Assembly (NCBI RefSeq): GCF_002368415.1
Contig: NZ_AP018290.1
Coordinates: forward strand, 8,237,717 to 8,301,716
From: Calothrix sp. NIES-4105
Lineage (GTDB): Bacteria > Cyanobacteriota > Cyanobacteriia > Cyanobacteriales > Nostocaceae
Reading direction: 5' to 3'
Length of the DNA: 64,000 nucleotides
Below the pieces are notes generated by a model. It saw only the letters and a program-made list of their open reading frames with translations. It was not told the DNA's origin and did not search any database. How positions within the stretch are numbered: position 1 is the first letter of the stretch; each line of letters begins with the position of its first letter. This document shows, piece by piece, positions 24,718 to 35,400 of the stretch. The position numbers were made by a program, and so were the translations under genes.

Positions 24718-25320
24718 TTATTCATTCTCGCCACCCGATGAGACTAATTCTCTCGGACGTTCGGGTAAAGTCAAAACTGTTTGTGGCAAGTCAGAAGGAG
24801 TAATTTCTGGTAAATACTCGCGACGCGCCAAAATAATTGCACCAACCATTGACATTAGCAACAGTACCGACGCAAGTTCAAATGGTAACAAGTAATCACT
24901 GAAGAAATGTTCTCCAATCAATATGATGGGTTGCGCCGCCGGAGTGACTGTAGATATCGCCCAAGGAGTCGCTAGAACCATTGTACTGAGAAGTGCAAAT
25001 AGTCCAAAGCTAACTACTGCTGTCAGTGCTTTCCGCACCCAAGCTGTAGGATATGGGACAAAATTTTGACGCTTGTTTACCAACATAATGGCAAACAAAA
25101 TCAAAACGTTAATGGCGCCGACGTAAACGAGTAGTTGTGCAGCAGCAACAAAGTCAGCATTGAGCAACAAATACAAACCAGCAATGCTGGCAAATACTCC
25201 ACCCAACAAAAAAGCGGAATAAACGATGTTATCAAATAAAACTACACCTAGCGCCGACCCAATCATCATCAGCGCTAAAATGACGAACGAAACAGTTTGT
25301 ACACCGGAAGCTAAATTCAC
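24718..25320 (-). CDS. ndhG: NDH-1 subunit 6 (chain J)
   Basis: 200 residues, GTG start at 25320 with AAAGGA upstream. Five membrane segments, including the NuoJ-type first half (V-L-F-D-N-I-V-Y-S-A-F-L-L-G-G-V-F) and the loop near 65 (A-A-Q-L-L-V-Y-V-G-A-I-N-V-L). Membrane subunit of NDH-1, next to ndhI by 13 bases. Confidence 0.92.
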   Translation of the reverse strand: MNLASGVQTVSFVILALMMIGSALGVVLFDNIVYSAFLLGGVFASIAGLYLLLNADFVAAAQLLVYVGAINVLILFAIMLVNKRQNFVPYPTAWVRKALTAVVSFGLFALLSTMVLATPWAISTVTPAAQPIILIGEHFFSDYLLPFELASVLLLMSMVGAIILARREYLPEITPSDLPQTVLTLPERPRELVSSGGENE

Positions 25321-25333
25321 AATACGTTGTCCT

Positions 25334-25918
25334 TTATTTTTCTGCTTGTTCGACTAAGTCTTGGGGACGGGCGCCTGGACGAGGAGCATCAACAGGAAGT
25401 CCATGAGGTTCCATAACGCCTTTTGGCAAGTACACGAGTTCGCGTAACGGTGTCACCATTGGGTCATTAGTAACTTTATAAGGTAAGCGACCAAGGGCAA
25501 CGTTATCGTAGTTCAACTCGTGGCGGTCATAAGTTGAAAGCTCATACTCTTCTGTCATTGACAAACAGTTAGTAGGACAATACTCAACACAGTTACCGCA
25601 GAAAATACAAACACCAAAGTCAATACTATAGTGATTAAGCTTTTTCTTCTTAGTTGCTTTATCAAATGACCAATCAACTACAGGTAAGTTAATAGGACAT
25701 ACCCGTACACAGACTTCACAAGCAATACATTTATCAAATTCAAAATGGATACGACCGCGAAACCGTTCGCTAGGAATCAACTTTTCGTAAGGATACTGAA
25801 CGGTAATAGGACGGCGCTGCATGTGGTCGAAGGTTACAGAAAGCCCTTCACCAATATATTTAGCAGCTTGTACCGCTTCCTTCGCGTAATCACCAACTTG
25901 TTTGAGGAATTTAAGCAT
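25334..25918 (-). CDS. ndhI: NDH-1 subunit I (two 4Fe-4S clusters)
   Basis: 194 residues. Two ferredoxin-type motifs carry the Cys ligands of clusters N6a and N6b: [12 protein letters not shown] (about 64-75) and [12 protein letters not shown] (about 103-114). It passes electrons in the peripheral arm of NDH-1. Short spacing to ndhG and same strand support an operon, although a repeat cluster (25943-26111) separates it from ndhA. Confidence 0.94.
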   Translation of the reverse strand: MLKFLKQVGDYAKEAVQAAKYIGEGLSVTFDHMQRRPITVQYPYEKLIPSERFRGRIHFEFDKCIACEVCVRVCPINLPVVDWSFDKATKKKKLNHYSIDFGVCIFCGNCVEYCPTNCLSMTEEYELSTYDRHELNYDNVALGRLPYKVTNDPMVTPLRELVYLPKGVMEPHGLPVDAPRPGARPQDLVEQAEK

Positions 25919-25942
25919 AGTTTCTCTCTCTTTTTTATTTCA

Positions 25943-26111
25943 GGTCAGGGGTCAGGGGTCAGGGGTCAGGAGTCAGGGGTCAGGAGTCAGAAGGAGGAGT
26001 TAAGTCTTCTGAATTCTCACTCCTGAATTCTAAATTCTAACTCCTGACTCCTGGATTCGGAATGATAACTCCTGACTCCTGAATCTAAATGATAACTCCT
26101 GACTCCTGATC
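25943..26111. repeat. Octamer-type repeats in an inverted arrangement between ndhA and ndhI
   Basis: The left part is made of TCAGGGGTCAGGAGTCAGG-type units and the right part of the complementary ACTCCTGACTCCTGA units, so the transcript could fold into a long hairpin inside the operon. Confidence 0.88.
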
Positions 26112-26114
26112 CGT

Positions 26115-27233
26115 TCAGCCCCCAAAAGCAACGGGAAAAGCTAGTTTCAATGCGGCAGTCAACAGTAAATTAACCAAAGCCACAGGTAACAAAAACTTCC
26201 AACCCAAGTCAAGTAGTTGGTCAATACGAACCCGTGGGACTGTCCAACGTAGCAAAATTGCAAGGAATACGAGGAAGTAGGCTTTGAGTAAAGTCATAGT
26301 TATACCCACCGTGGCAGCTACAACCTGCAACACTGGGTTTGTTACACTAACGCCCAACCAATTCGCGATCAAGCTGATAGGAACGGGGAAGTCCCAACCA
26401 CCAAGATACAAAACCGCTACAAGTAAGGCAGAGAGTACAAGGTTAACGTAAGAGCTAAGGTAAAACAGCGCGAACTTCATGCCTGAATATTCAGTTTGAT
26501 AACCCGCAACTAATTCTTCTTCGGCTTCGGGTAAGTCAAAAGGCATCCGTTCGCACTCTGCCAAAGCTGCGATCCAAAAAATAATGAATCCAACTGGTTG
26601 GCGCCAAACGTTCCAACCTAAAATGCCGTAGCCTGATTGCTGGTTAACAATATCAATAGTGCTAAGGCTATTAGACATCATTACAACTGCTAACACCGAC
26701 AGCGCTAGCGGAATTTCGTAGCTAATCGATTGCGCTGCTGCACGCAACCCACCTAGGAGTGAATATTTGTTATTAGATGCATAACCTGCCATTAACAACC
26801 CAATTGGTTGAACGCTAGACAGAGCAATCCATAAAAATACCCCCATTCCGACATCTGTAATTACCAAATTTTGCCCAAACGGTACTATTAGGTAGGACAA
26901 AAATACAGGTAATACAACAATGATTGGACCGAGGGTAAACAGCAAAGGGTCAGCCAATGCTGGTACTACATCTTCTTTAAAAACCAGCTTCAGACCATCT
27001 GCTACTGGCGCCAATAATCCTAAAGGACCGATATATTCAGGACCAATCCGCTGTTGTGCTGCCGCTGATATCTTTCGTTCCAGCCATACACAGACCAATA
27101 CCCCAACAGTGGCGCCTATCAGCATCAGTATCATAGGCAGAGGCATCCAAATCGCCTTTGCAGTACCTGCTGGCAGTCCCAATTGCTTTAGGGAATCAAT
27201 AAAAGTTCCTTGCAGATCAATTCCTGAGTTCAT
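26115..27233 (-). CDS. ndhA: NDH-1 subunit 1
   Basis: 372 residues, about eight membrane helices, of the NuoH/NdhA family. Clear signatures: [16 protein letters not shown] near 50-65, [13 protein letters not shown] near 148, and [16 protein letters not shown] near 229. It anchors the quinone-binding junction of NDH-1. First gene of the ndhA-I-G-E run and downstream of gltA. Confidence 0.94.
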   Translation of the reverse strand: MNSGIDLQGTFIDSLKQLGLPAGTAKAIWMPLPMILMLIGATVGVLVCVWLERKISAAAQQRIGPEYIGPLGLLAPVADGLKLVFKEDVVPALADPLLFTLGPIIVVLPVFLSYLIVPFGQNLVITDVGMGVFLWIALSSVQPIGLLMAGYASNNKYSLLGGLRAAAQSISYEIPLALSVLAVVMMSNSLSTIDIVNQQSGYGILGWNVWRQPVGFIIFWIAALAECERMPFDLPEAEEELVAGYQTEYSGMKFALFYLSSYVNLVLSALLVAVLYLGGWDFPVPISLIANWLGVSVTNPVLQVVAATVGITMTLLKAYFLVFLAILLRWTVPRVRIDQLLDLGWKFLLPVALVNLLLTAALKLAFPVAFGG

Positions 27234-27673
27234 TTTTCCGCTCTTTAAGTCAACTTAATGCCAAGGATTTACCATCCCCAATGTAGTCATTGATTCCGAG
27301 TCTTTGACAATTCGATTATGTGAATTAATGTAAACTTACCTTTAGCATTGTATCTAATCGCTAGGTAAATTTAAGATTTTTTGCAACCCTAATGGTTCAC
27401 TCCATGCCTAGTATATCGTTGGATGGTTTAGCCCTCATCGAAACTAATACGATTTCTACTTATGGTATTGATTAACAAAGTGCTGAGAAGAAGTGCTGAG
27501 TTGAAAGTGCTGAGTGCTGAGTAGAAAGTGCTGAGTGCTGAGTAGGTTGAATCGTTAGGAGGCGCGGAGGCGCGGAGGCGCGGAGTTATGAGTAAAAACT
27601 CAGCACTCAGCACTCAGCACTCAGCACTCATAACTCAGCACTCAGCACTCAACACTCAGCACTCAGCACTCTT
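27234..27673. repeat. Intergenic region with GTGCTGAGT/CAGCACTCA tandem repeats
   Basis: The core at 27478-27672 has GTGCTGAGTGCTGAGTAG units, a central GGAGGCGCGGAGGCGCGGAG block (about 27557-27587) and then CAGCACTCAGCACTCAG units in the opposite sense, giving a long inverted repeat between gltA and ndhA. 27234-27477 is unique sequence, probably with the ndhA promoter. Confidence 0.88.
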
Positions 27674-28810
27674 TTACCGTTGTTCTATCGGTGTATAGCT
27701 GACCGAGTGGCGCCCGTTATAAACCTGAGTTGGACGGAAAATGCGGTTTTCTTCCAATTGCTCTTTCCAGTGGGCTAACCAACCAGCGACGCGCGCGATT
27801 GCAAAAATTGGGGTAAATAAGTCAGTTGGAATTCCCATCTTTCTATACACCAAACCCGAATAAAAGTCAACGTTGGGATAAATACCTTTATGACCCAACT
27901 TTTCTTCTGCAACTCTTTCCACTTCTTGGGCAATATCAAAGTATTTATCGTGCCCAAATTTTTCAAATAGCTGCTGGGCTAAATCTTGCAAAATAGTCGC
28001 GCGTGGGTCTTTAACTTTATAAACACGGTGCCCAAGCCCCATAATCTTGGCTTTACGCTGTATACAGTCCTCAATATAAGGACGCACATTCTCAACCGAA
28101 CCAATTTCTTCGAGCATGTGGATAACTTCTTCGTTTGCCCCACCATGCAAGGGACCCCCCAAAGTACCAACCGCACTAGCAACTACAGCGTATGGGTCAG
28201 TCAATGTTGATGCTGTTACCCGCGCGCTAAAAGTGGAAGCATTCATGGTATGTTCAGCCTGGAGAATTAAACATACATCAAAAATGCGCGCGGCTAATGC
28301 GTCAGGCTTTTTCTCGTCCAACATATACAAGAAGTTGCCCGAATAGTCAAGCTCATCATGTGGACGTACTGGGTCATTACCTTTTCGCATCAACTGAAAT
28401 GCCGCGACCATAGTCGGGATTGTTGCGAGAAGACGAACAACAGCATCACGAATATATACAGGGTTGTGCAAATCGCGTCGCGAGTAAAATAAGCCCAAGG
28501 CAGCAGCAGAAGCTTGAAGAGCATCCATTGGGTGACCGCTTTCTGGAAAAGATTTCATCATGTCGCGGATGCGGTACTTAATTCGGCGATGCATCCGAAC
28601 TTCTTCTTCAAACTCTGCTATCTGTAGCTTTGTAGGAAGTTCACCCCAAATTAAGAGGTATGCAGTTTCTAAAAACGTACTTTTAGAAGCTAGTTCCTCG
28701 ATTCGGATGCCACGATATTCAAGAATTCCTTTTTGCCCATCGACAAAACTAATACTAGATTCGGCGGCAGGAATGCCTTCCAAACCGGGCTTGTATTCGC
28801 ACACCATCAT
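27674..28810 (-). CDS. gltA: Citrate synthase
   Basis: 378 residues, the short, hexamer-type bacterial form. It makes citrate from oxaloacetate and acetyl-CoA. Visible signatures: D-G-Q-K-G-I-L-E-Y-R-G-I near 24-35, L-H-G-G-A-N-E-E-V near 219-227 (catalytic His), G-L-G-H-R-V-Y-K-V-K-D-P-R near 256-268 (second catalytic His) and the active-site Asp in N-V-D-F-Y-S-G near 312. Tandem repeats separate it from ndhA. Confidence 0.94.
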   Translation of the reverse strand: MMVCEYKPGLEGIPAAESSISFVDGQKGILEYRGIRIEELASKSTFLETAYLLIWGELPTKLQIAEFEEEVRMHRRIKYRIRDMMKSFPESGHPMDALQASAAALGLFYSRRDLHNPVYIRDAVVRLLATIPTMVAAFQLMRKGNDPVRPHDELDYSGNFLYMLDEKKPDALAARIFDVCLILQAEHTMNASTFSARVTASTLTDPYAVVASAVGTLGGPLHGGANEEVIHMLEEIGSVENVRPYIEDCIQRKAKIMGLGHRVYKVKDPRATILQDLAQQLFEKFGHDKYFDIAQEVERVAEEKLGHKGIYPNVDFYSGLVYRKMGIPTDLFTPIFAIARVAGWLAHWKEQLEENRIFRPTQVYNGRHSVSYTPIEQR

Positions 28811-28925
28811 GGCAGTACCATCAGAATAGTTAAAAGTTGCTCAGGCTTAACTTACCAGAAATACTTACTACCATAACAGTATCCGTTCTAACAGATTTTT
28901 TTTCTGAAACGTCGAATATCGGTGT

Positions 28926-29417
28926 TTAGAAGTACTTGGGTGGTGTCAACCAAAACATTTGACTCTGACCCAAAAGAGCAGCGTTTTCTGGCAGCTTTAC
29001 CCCGATCATACCCGCTTTTTTTAGGACTATGTTGCCTTTGGCTTCGCCCCACACCAAAAGCTCTGCCCAGCTACTTAAATCTGGTTCATGTCCAACCAGC
29101 ACCAACTTACAATCCGTCTCAAAATTTTGCTTGCTTAACCAATCTTCTATCCAACCCGATAAACTACCGTCAGGCGCCAAGTAACTTGATATTTCTAGCT
29201 TATTGCTAAGTCCTGCCTCCATAAGTATTTCTGCCGTTTGATGCGCTCGCACCAAAGGACTTGTGAGCAGAGCGTCAAATTTTAAACCAAGCTCAACAAG
29301 TCGTTTGGCGATTTTCTCCGTTTTGTGGCGCCCATATGTAGTCAGCTTGCGCTTTTCATCTTCAATTGCGTCGCTTTTATCTTCAGCGATACCATGACGA
29401 AATAAGTAAAGTTCCAT
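28926..29417 (-). CDS. sixA: Phosphohistidine phosphatase SixA
   Basis: 163 residues of the histidine phosphatase superfamily. The start M-E-L-Y-L-F-R-H-G-I-A has the R-H-G motif (catalytic His8), followed by L-T-S-P-L-V-R-A-H-Q-T-A near 52-63 and V-G-H-E-P-D near 107-112 (second His). SixA removes phosphate from His-containing phosphotransfer domains; cyanobacterial homologs are of similar length. Confidence 0.88.
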   Translation of the reverse strand: MELYLFRHGIAEDKSDAIEDEKRKLTTYGRHKTEKIAKRLVELGLKFDALLTSPLVRAHQTAEILMEAGLSNKLEISSYLAPDGSLSGWIEDWLSKQNFETDCKLVLVGHEPDLSSWAELLVWGEAKGNIVLKKAGMIGVKLPENAALLGQSQMFWLTPPKYF

Positions 29418-29498
29418 AGCTAAATAAATTATCCTTATTTACAACCAAGTCTATAAAATAAGAATAAATCCACATAATGCTCCCACCAGTAATTCATT

Positions 29499-29870
29499 AT
29501 GGACGCTCTTGAATTGATACGGCGTTACGAGAAAGGAGAACGTGACTTTTCGGGTATTAACTTGAGTAAAGCCAAGTTGATCGGCGCCAATTTACCTGGA
29601 ATTAATTTGTGGGGAGCAGACTTAACAGGTGCAAACCTTGCCAAAGCAAAATTGTGGGGGGCAAATTTGTCCCTAGCAAACTTAGCGCAAGCAAACTTAA
29701 CACGAGCAAACTTAAGTGGCGCCAACTTGCAACAAGCAAACCTTCGAGGCACCCGTCTCTACTATATAAAATATTACGGCGCCAATTTTATTGATTGTAC
29801 CTACGACACCAGCACAAGGTTTTCACGAGGTTTTGATCCGACCTTATACAATATGCGACTGTTTGAATAA
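29499..29870 (+). CDS. Pentapeptide repeat protein
   Basis: 123 residues. From residue 18 to 85 there are about 13 A(D/N)LxX units (G-A-D-L-T-G-A-N-L-A-K-A-K-L-W-G-A-N-L), which fold as a right-handed quadrilateral beta-helix. A short helical start (M-D-A-L-E-L-I-R-R-Y-E-K-G-E) is common in cyanobacterial pentapeptide proteins. Their function is mostly unknown; none of the DNA-gyrase-mimic features can be judged here. Confidence 0.85.
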   Translation: MDALELIRRYEKGERDFSGINLSKAKLIGANLPGINLWGADLTGANLAKAKLWGANLSLANLAQANLTRANLSGANLQQANLRGTRLYYIKYYGANFIDCTYDTSTRFSRGFDPTLYNMRLFE

Positions 29871-29875
29871 GTAAA

Positions 29876-30050
29876 AAGTGCGCTCGTGCGCTCGTGCGCT
29901 CGTGCGCTCGTGCGCTCGTGCTGAACTCCTAACTCCGCGCCTCCTAACTCCGCGCCTCCTAACTCCGCGCCTCCTAACTTCGCGCCTCCACTCAGCACGA
30001 GCGCACTTTCTACTCAGCACTTCTACTCAGCACTTTCCACTCAGCACTAC
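29876..30050. repeat. Composite short tandem repeats between the pentapeptide gene and rnz
   Basis: GTGCGCTC octamers (about 29878-29921), then four GCGCCTCCTAACTCC units (to about 29990), and CAGCACTTTC units to 30050. The last of these supply the C-terminal codons and stop of rnz. The units match those at 24606-24709 and 27478-27672. Confidence 0.9.
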
Positions 30051-30983
30051 TTCACGCCGCCGTGGTACTTCATAAGTCATAAAATCATACGCCATATCGG
30101 TATTTGGGAAAATCGCGCGCGCTTCTAAAAGTAAGTCTTTAAGTTCCAAGCTGTTACCTGGGGCATAGCGAGGACTAAAGTGAGTCATAATTAAGCGATG
30201 TGTCGAGGCTGCGAGTGCTGTTTGTGCAGCCATTGTGGTTGTAGAATGCAAACGCTGAAAAGCCATGTCAGCATCTTGATGAGCAAAAGTTGCTTCATGA
30301 ATAAGAACGTCCGCATCTTGTGCTAGTTCTACGGCGCCATCACAAAATACAGTATCGGTACAATAAGCAATCTTACGTCCAATCTCGGTTGGTCCACATA
30401 GTTCGCTGCCCTGTATTGTACGTCCGTCATTAAGAGTTACAGTTTCACCGCGTTTTAGCTGCCCGTAAACACGACCAGGAGGTATCTCCAATGCTTTAGC
30501 TTTCTCAACATCAAAGCGTCCAACTCGGTCTTTTTCTACAACACGGTACCCATACGCTGTAACGCGGTGGTTCAATTGACCACAAACAACACTAAACTCC
30601 TCGTCTTCGTAAATAACTCCCGGACGGACAGTATGAACTTTAACTGGATATGAAAAATGCGTGTGCGAGTAACGCGAACAAGCTTGAAGGTACTCGTTTA
30701 ACCCAGCAGGCCCGTAAATATCAACACGGTCTACATTACCTGCTAAACCACAACTTGCCAAAAGTCCCATCAAACCAAATATATGGTCTCCGTGCATGTG
30801 GGTGATAAATATTCGAGACAGTTGGCTGACCTTCAAGTCACTCCTCAATATTTGATGCTGCGTACCCTCACCGCAGTCAAATAACCACAGTTCTGCTCGC
30901 TGCGGTAATCTCAAAGCTACGCTCGATACATTGCGCGCGCGCGTCGGTACTCCGGAACTTGTCCCCAAAAATGTTATCTGCAC
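30027..30983 (-). CDS. rnz: Ribonuclease Z (tRNA 3' endonuclease)
   Basis: 318 residues, GTG start at 30983. It is a metallo-beta-lactamase fold nuclease that trims tRNA 3' ends. Visible: F-L-G-T-S-S-G-V-P-T near 4-13, the metal motif T-H-M-H-G-D-H-I-F-G near 60-69, H-R-V-T-A-Y-G-Y near 139, I-H-E-A-T-F near 237 and M-T-H-F-S-P-R-Y near 270. The last seven residues (V-L-S-G-K-C) and stop are coded by a tandem-repeat unit (GTGCTGAGTGGAAAGTGCTGA), so the original C-terminus has probably been replaced. Confidence 0.92.
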   Translation of the reverse strand: MQITFLGTSSGVPTRARNVSSVALRLPQRAELWLFDCGEGTQHQILRSDLKVSQLSRIFITHMHGDHIFGLMGLLASCGLAGNVDRVDIYGPAGLNEYLQACSRYSHTHFSYPVKVHTVRPGVIYEDEEFSVVCGQLNHRVTAYGYRVVEKDRVGRFDVEKAKALEIPPGRVYGQLKRGETVTLNDGRTIQGSELCGPTEIGRKIAYCTDTVFCDGAVELAQDADVLIHEATFAHQDADMAFQRLHSTTTMAAQTALAASTHRLIMTHFSPRYAPGNSLELKDLLLEARAIFPNTDMAYDFMTYEVPRRREVVLSGKC

Positions 30984-32454
30984 AGTTTTTTTTTAGGCTG
31001 TAATGCTGCTCTCTAAAAGCGTTTCCATCCATATATATAGTGACACGGAAAAACCTAAAATTCATCCAACAGCCACACTCGTTACAAAAATAAATTTTAA
31101 TACCTTTGGTGGATGCAATTTTTTGTTATTATTGTTAATTATATTTCATCTCAATTATAATCTTGATTATATTATATTTTAGAGCTAATTAAGTGGTTAA
31201 ATAGTGATATAACAATTTTTGGATAAATCATAAGTCGCTTGAACTAATCCACCTTAACAATATTGTTATGTATATTAGGTTATACAAAGTATAATTACCA
31301 CTAGTAACTAAATATACTTATAAATTAAAATTAGGATTTTGGTGCTAAAGTAAAGATTATTACTTCATTAACTTCTTTCCAAAGAAGAAAATTTGATTTT
31401 TATCCTTGTATTTCCTTGTTATACTCAAAAAAAACGTCTGTATATATGTATACGAGTATTTGAAATTTTAGTATTTGCTCTAGTGAATATATTGATAAAT
31501 AATTTATAAGTAGTGCGAAAGTATTTGTGGTGATTACATCATAAAACAAAAGAAATATATGTTTTTTTGGTAAAGTTTTTTGCGAATTTTGATAAAACGA
31601 TAAAGATTTTAAGGTTTTATTGACAATATTTATAAAGGTGTAATAATAAATACTGAATAGTATGATCAAGGTGCAAAACTAAAAATATGGTGAAACTAAT
31701 TACTAGGCGCAGCAATATTTGTTAGTAAACGAGCAGCACTTCATCAATGACTGCTTGAAAAGTGAGCGCGAAACAGTATTTTATTGTTCTGTGTTACATC
31801 CTACGATCCTGATTTGTGTCCAAGACATTTTACGATTTACATAACTTATTGAGTTTATATAACTAAGGTGTTGCTTTTCAGGCTATCGTAGTATTGAGTT
31901 CAGTTGCTAGAATCGACTCAGTATAGATATACTACTGGATTGTGCCTTACGGCAGTTTCAACTATATAATCATAATTGTTCCCATAATCTATTGATTAAT
32001 GTCTAGCAAGGCATTTGAAAATCTTTTATTTTTGATGTAGCTGCGAAGTGTTGTAACGTCACTGCGAAACTGTAATTGCTGTTACTGTTAAGAAACTAAA
32101 ACAACAAATATCAAAAACATGGCTTGAATTAGGGAAATTCCCCCTAGACTGGCAATCATAAGGGGAAAACAACTTAATTAAGTCGCATACCACTTAAAAA
32201 GTTAACTAGCTTTAAATAGCTAGCGAACGCGCGCAACTGTAGCCTGATCAGAGGATTCTATCAGTTGCTAGGAACTTACGTGCCTAAATTTAGTTGATAG
32301 CTACTTATATAGAATTATGTCACGAAAGGTACAATACTACAAGTTCCAAGTCTAATATTTTTTGGTGGTTTGCCTTCGTTATCAGGGTTGCTTATGCAGC
32401 TAGTTATAGCGTTGCTGTATTGATATTTCAACAATACTTGAGAGGGTCTTGACA
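30984..32454. other. 1.47-kb AT-rich non-coding region upstream of the first export module
   Basis: No convincing gene. A 90-codon minus-strand frame at 31400-31669 is low-complexity AT-rich and lacks family features. The stretch lies between the divergent rnz and the transporter and must carry its promoter. A GAGAGG ribosome site is at about 32440-32446. Confidence 0.6.
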
Positions 32455-35400
32455 ATGCAAACCCAAGAAGAACTAAGTTTAAGAATTACTAAAGTCTTAG
32501 GTGAACTTGCACCAAAAGAGCTGCAAAGCTGTGTACAAGCAGCCCAGATACTCGAACTGCCACCCTTAAAGCAGTTCTGGCAGTTAAGAGATGGTGAAAA
32601 AGGTATTTATATAGTCCTTACAGGTAAAGTTAGATTTTTAGACGACTTTGAGAACCTAATTACTACTTTATCGGTAGGAGCATCATTTGGAGAAGCGACT
32701 CTTTTTGGTGAAGATGAATTTAGTTCGTATGCAGCGAGAGCTTCGCAAAACTTGAGGCTGTGCTACCTCAGTTTAGAAACGTTGAAGCCATTAATGACGC
32801 AGTATCCTGAAGTCAAAGACAAGCTTTATAAACAAGCATCCATTTGGGATTTAATTCTTTTATGTCGTCAAAACTCAAATTTTCCTAGCTCTCCATCACA
32901 AGTACCAGATATGCTTGAAGCTTTATCGCTGTTCGAGCGACTTGATGTTACTACATCAGAGACAAAGCTGGTCTTGAAAGATTGCAACATGCTGATGATA
33001 CGTGTTGGGCGCCTGACTCATAGCGATGGAACTCTGCTGTTGCCAGGTAAAATTTGTGCCAATCCAAAACAGGGGAATTGGCACGTAGAGCAACCAACAA
33101 CTGTATATGTACTAAAAAATACCGATTACCAAACAGCACTCCAACACTGTTATGAATTAGCACAATTTGGGGCGCCATCAGAACAACCTGTTTTCTCGAT
33201 ACGTCAACCACGCAAGAGAAGGGCAGCAGCAGACAATATCGAAAATATAAGAGAAAGTATTAGAGATACTGCGATATCGAATCAGAAGGTAATTCCTTTT
33301 CCGTTACGCAATCACAACGAACAAAAACCCAAAAAATCGCGCGCTTACTTTCCCAGTCCCAAGGTCGTTATAAGACATTGGTGGGGACGAATAACCCGGC
33401 AATATCCGTTCTACGCTCAACAAAGTGCCTCAGATTGCGGCGCCGCTTGTTTAGTAATGATTGGTAACTATTGGGGTAAACGTTTTAGTGTTAATCGCTT
33501 GCGGGATATGACTAATGTCAGTCGTAGTGGCGCCTCTTTACGGGCAGTCGCTGCTGCTGCTGAAAGTTTGGGTTTTGCAAGCCGTCCAGTTAAAGCCACC
33601 CTCGATAAATTAGCAGAACAATCACTACCAGCCATTGCTCACTGGGAAGGCAAACATTTTATTGTTGTTTATGAAATCACCTCTAAGCAAGTAATTGTTG
33701 GCGACCCTGCAATTGGACAGCGCACCCTAACTCGTCAAGAATTTGTCGCCGGTTGGACTGGCTATGCCTTGTTGCTGCAACCGACAATGGGGCTTAAAAA
33801 TGCCCTTGAAGAAGGTGCTGAGTTCTGGAAGTTTTTTGAGTTAATCAAACCTCACTATAAGGTACTGATAGAAATTTTTATAGCTTCAGTACTGATGCAA
33901 TTATTTGGATTAGTAACACCGATATTTACCCAGTTATTGCTAGACCGAGTACTAGTACAGCGCAGCGTAGCCACATTAAATGCCGTTGGTTTGGGGATGA
34001 TTGTTTTTGGTTTGTTCCGTATCGCCATGAATGGAGTACGAACATACTTGCTAGACCACACTGCTAACCGCGTTAGTCTTTCTTTACTAGTAGGTTTTAT
34101 CAAGCATACCTTCCGCTTACCCCTTTCTTACTTCGAGTCTCGTTATGTCGGGGATATAGTCTCGCGCGTCCAAGAAAACCAGAAAATTCAGCGCTTCCTT
34201 ACTGGTCAAACGCTGTCAATTGTTCTGGATATGCTGACGTTGGTTGTTTACTTGGGGTTGATGCTTTCGTATAGCTGGCGCATGACTTTGTTTGTACTGT
34301 TAACAGTGCCACCATTTTTTATCTTGGCTCTGGCTAGCACTAGTATTTTGCGCCGCATTTCTAGAGATGTTTTTAACGCTAACGCCGAAGAAAACAGCTA
34401 TCTCATTCAATCCCTGACTGGAATTCGCACCGTCCGCTCCTTAGCAATTGAACAAACCGTGCGCTGGCGTTGGGAAGAGTTGTTAAATCATTTGATCAAA
34501 AAAGGCTTTAATGCTCAGGTAATTGGAAATCGTCTCTCTGTAATTAGTGGTGCCATCGAAACATTTACAAGTACTGGATTAATGTGGTATGGAGCTACGC
34601 AAGTAATTAATGGCGAACTCACTATTGGACAATTAGTTGCTTTCAATATGTTGGTGGGTAATGTCCTCAGTCCTTTTCAAAGACTTTCACTGTTGTGGAA
34701 TGAATTACAGGAGATAGTTATTTCGACTGAACGTATAAATGATGTCTTAGAGGCAGAACCAGAAGAAGACTTGCTCAGTAAACCCCGCAAGACTTTAGGT
34801 GTACTCAAAGGAAGAATTCGCTTTCAAAACGTCACCTTCCGCTATCATCCAGAAAGTCCTAAAAACGTCCTAGAGAATATCAACTTTGAAATTAAGCCAG
34901 AGCAAATGGTCGCGTTAGTAGGACGTAGTGGTTCTGGAAAAACAACACTAAGTAAATTAATTTTAGGTTTATATCCTCCGACAGATGGCAAAGTACTAAT
35001 TGATGGTCATGATGTGACTAGCATATCTTTGCGCTCCCTCCGCTCTCAAGTAGGTGTTGTAGATCAAGATACTTTCTTATTTGGTGGCACCATTCGCGAA
35101 AATATCTCCATTGCCTATCCAAATGCTTCTTTTGAAGAAATAATTCAAGCCGCACAATTAGCAGGTGCTGATGAATTCATTCAGCAACTCCCACTAGGTT
35201 ATGAAACCCAAATCGGTGAAGGTGGTGGAATGCTATCTGGTGGGCAACGTCAACGCATCGCTATTGCCCGTGCTTTGATGGGAAATCCCCGTTTATTACT
35301 TTTTGATGAAGCCACTAGTCACCTAGACACAGAATCAGAACGAATTATTCAAAACAATCTAAAAACAATTTTGAAGGGACGCACTAGCGTTATTATTGCT

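Noticed and set aside
25943-26111. Possible CRISPR array
   Set aside because: Units are about 7-8 bp with no spacers of constant length and no cas genes; a simple tandem repeat.
31400-31669. 90-codon minus-strand frame in the region before the first transporter
   Set aside because: AT-rich low-complexity translation without recognisable motif or ribosome site; likely chance.
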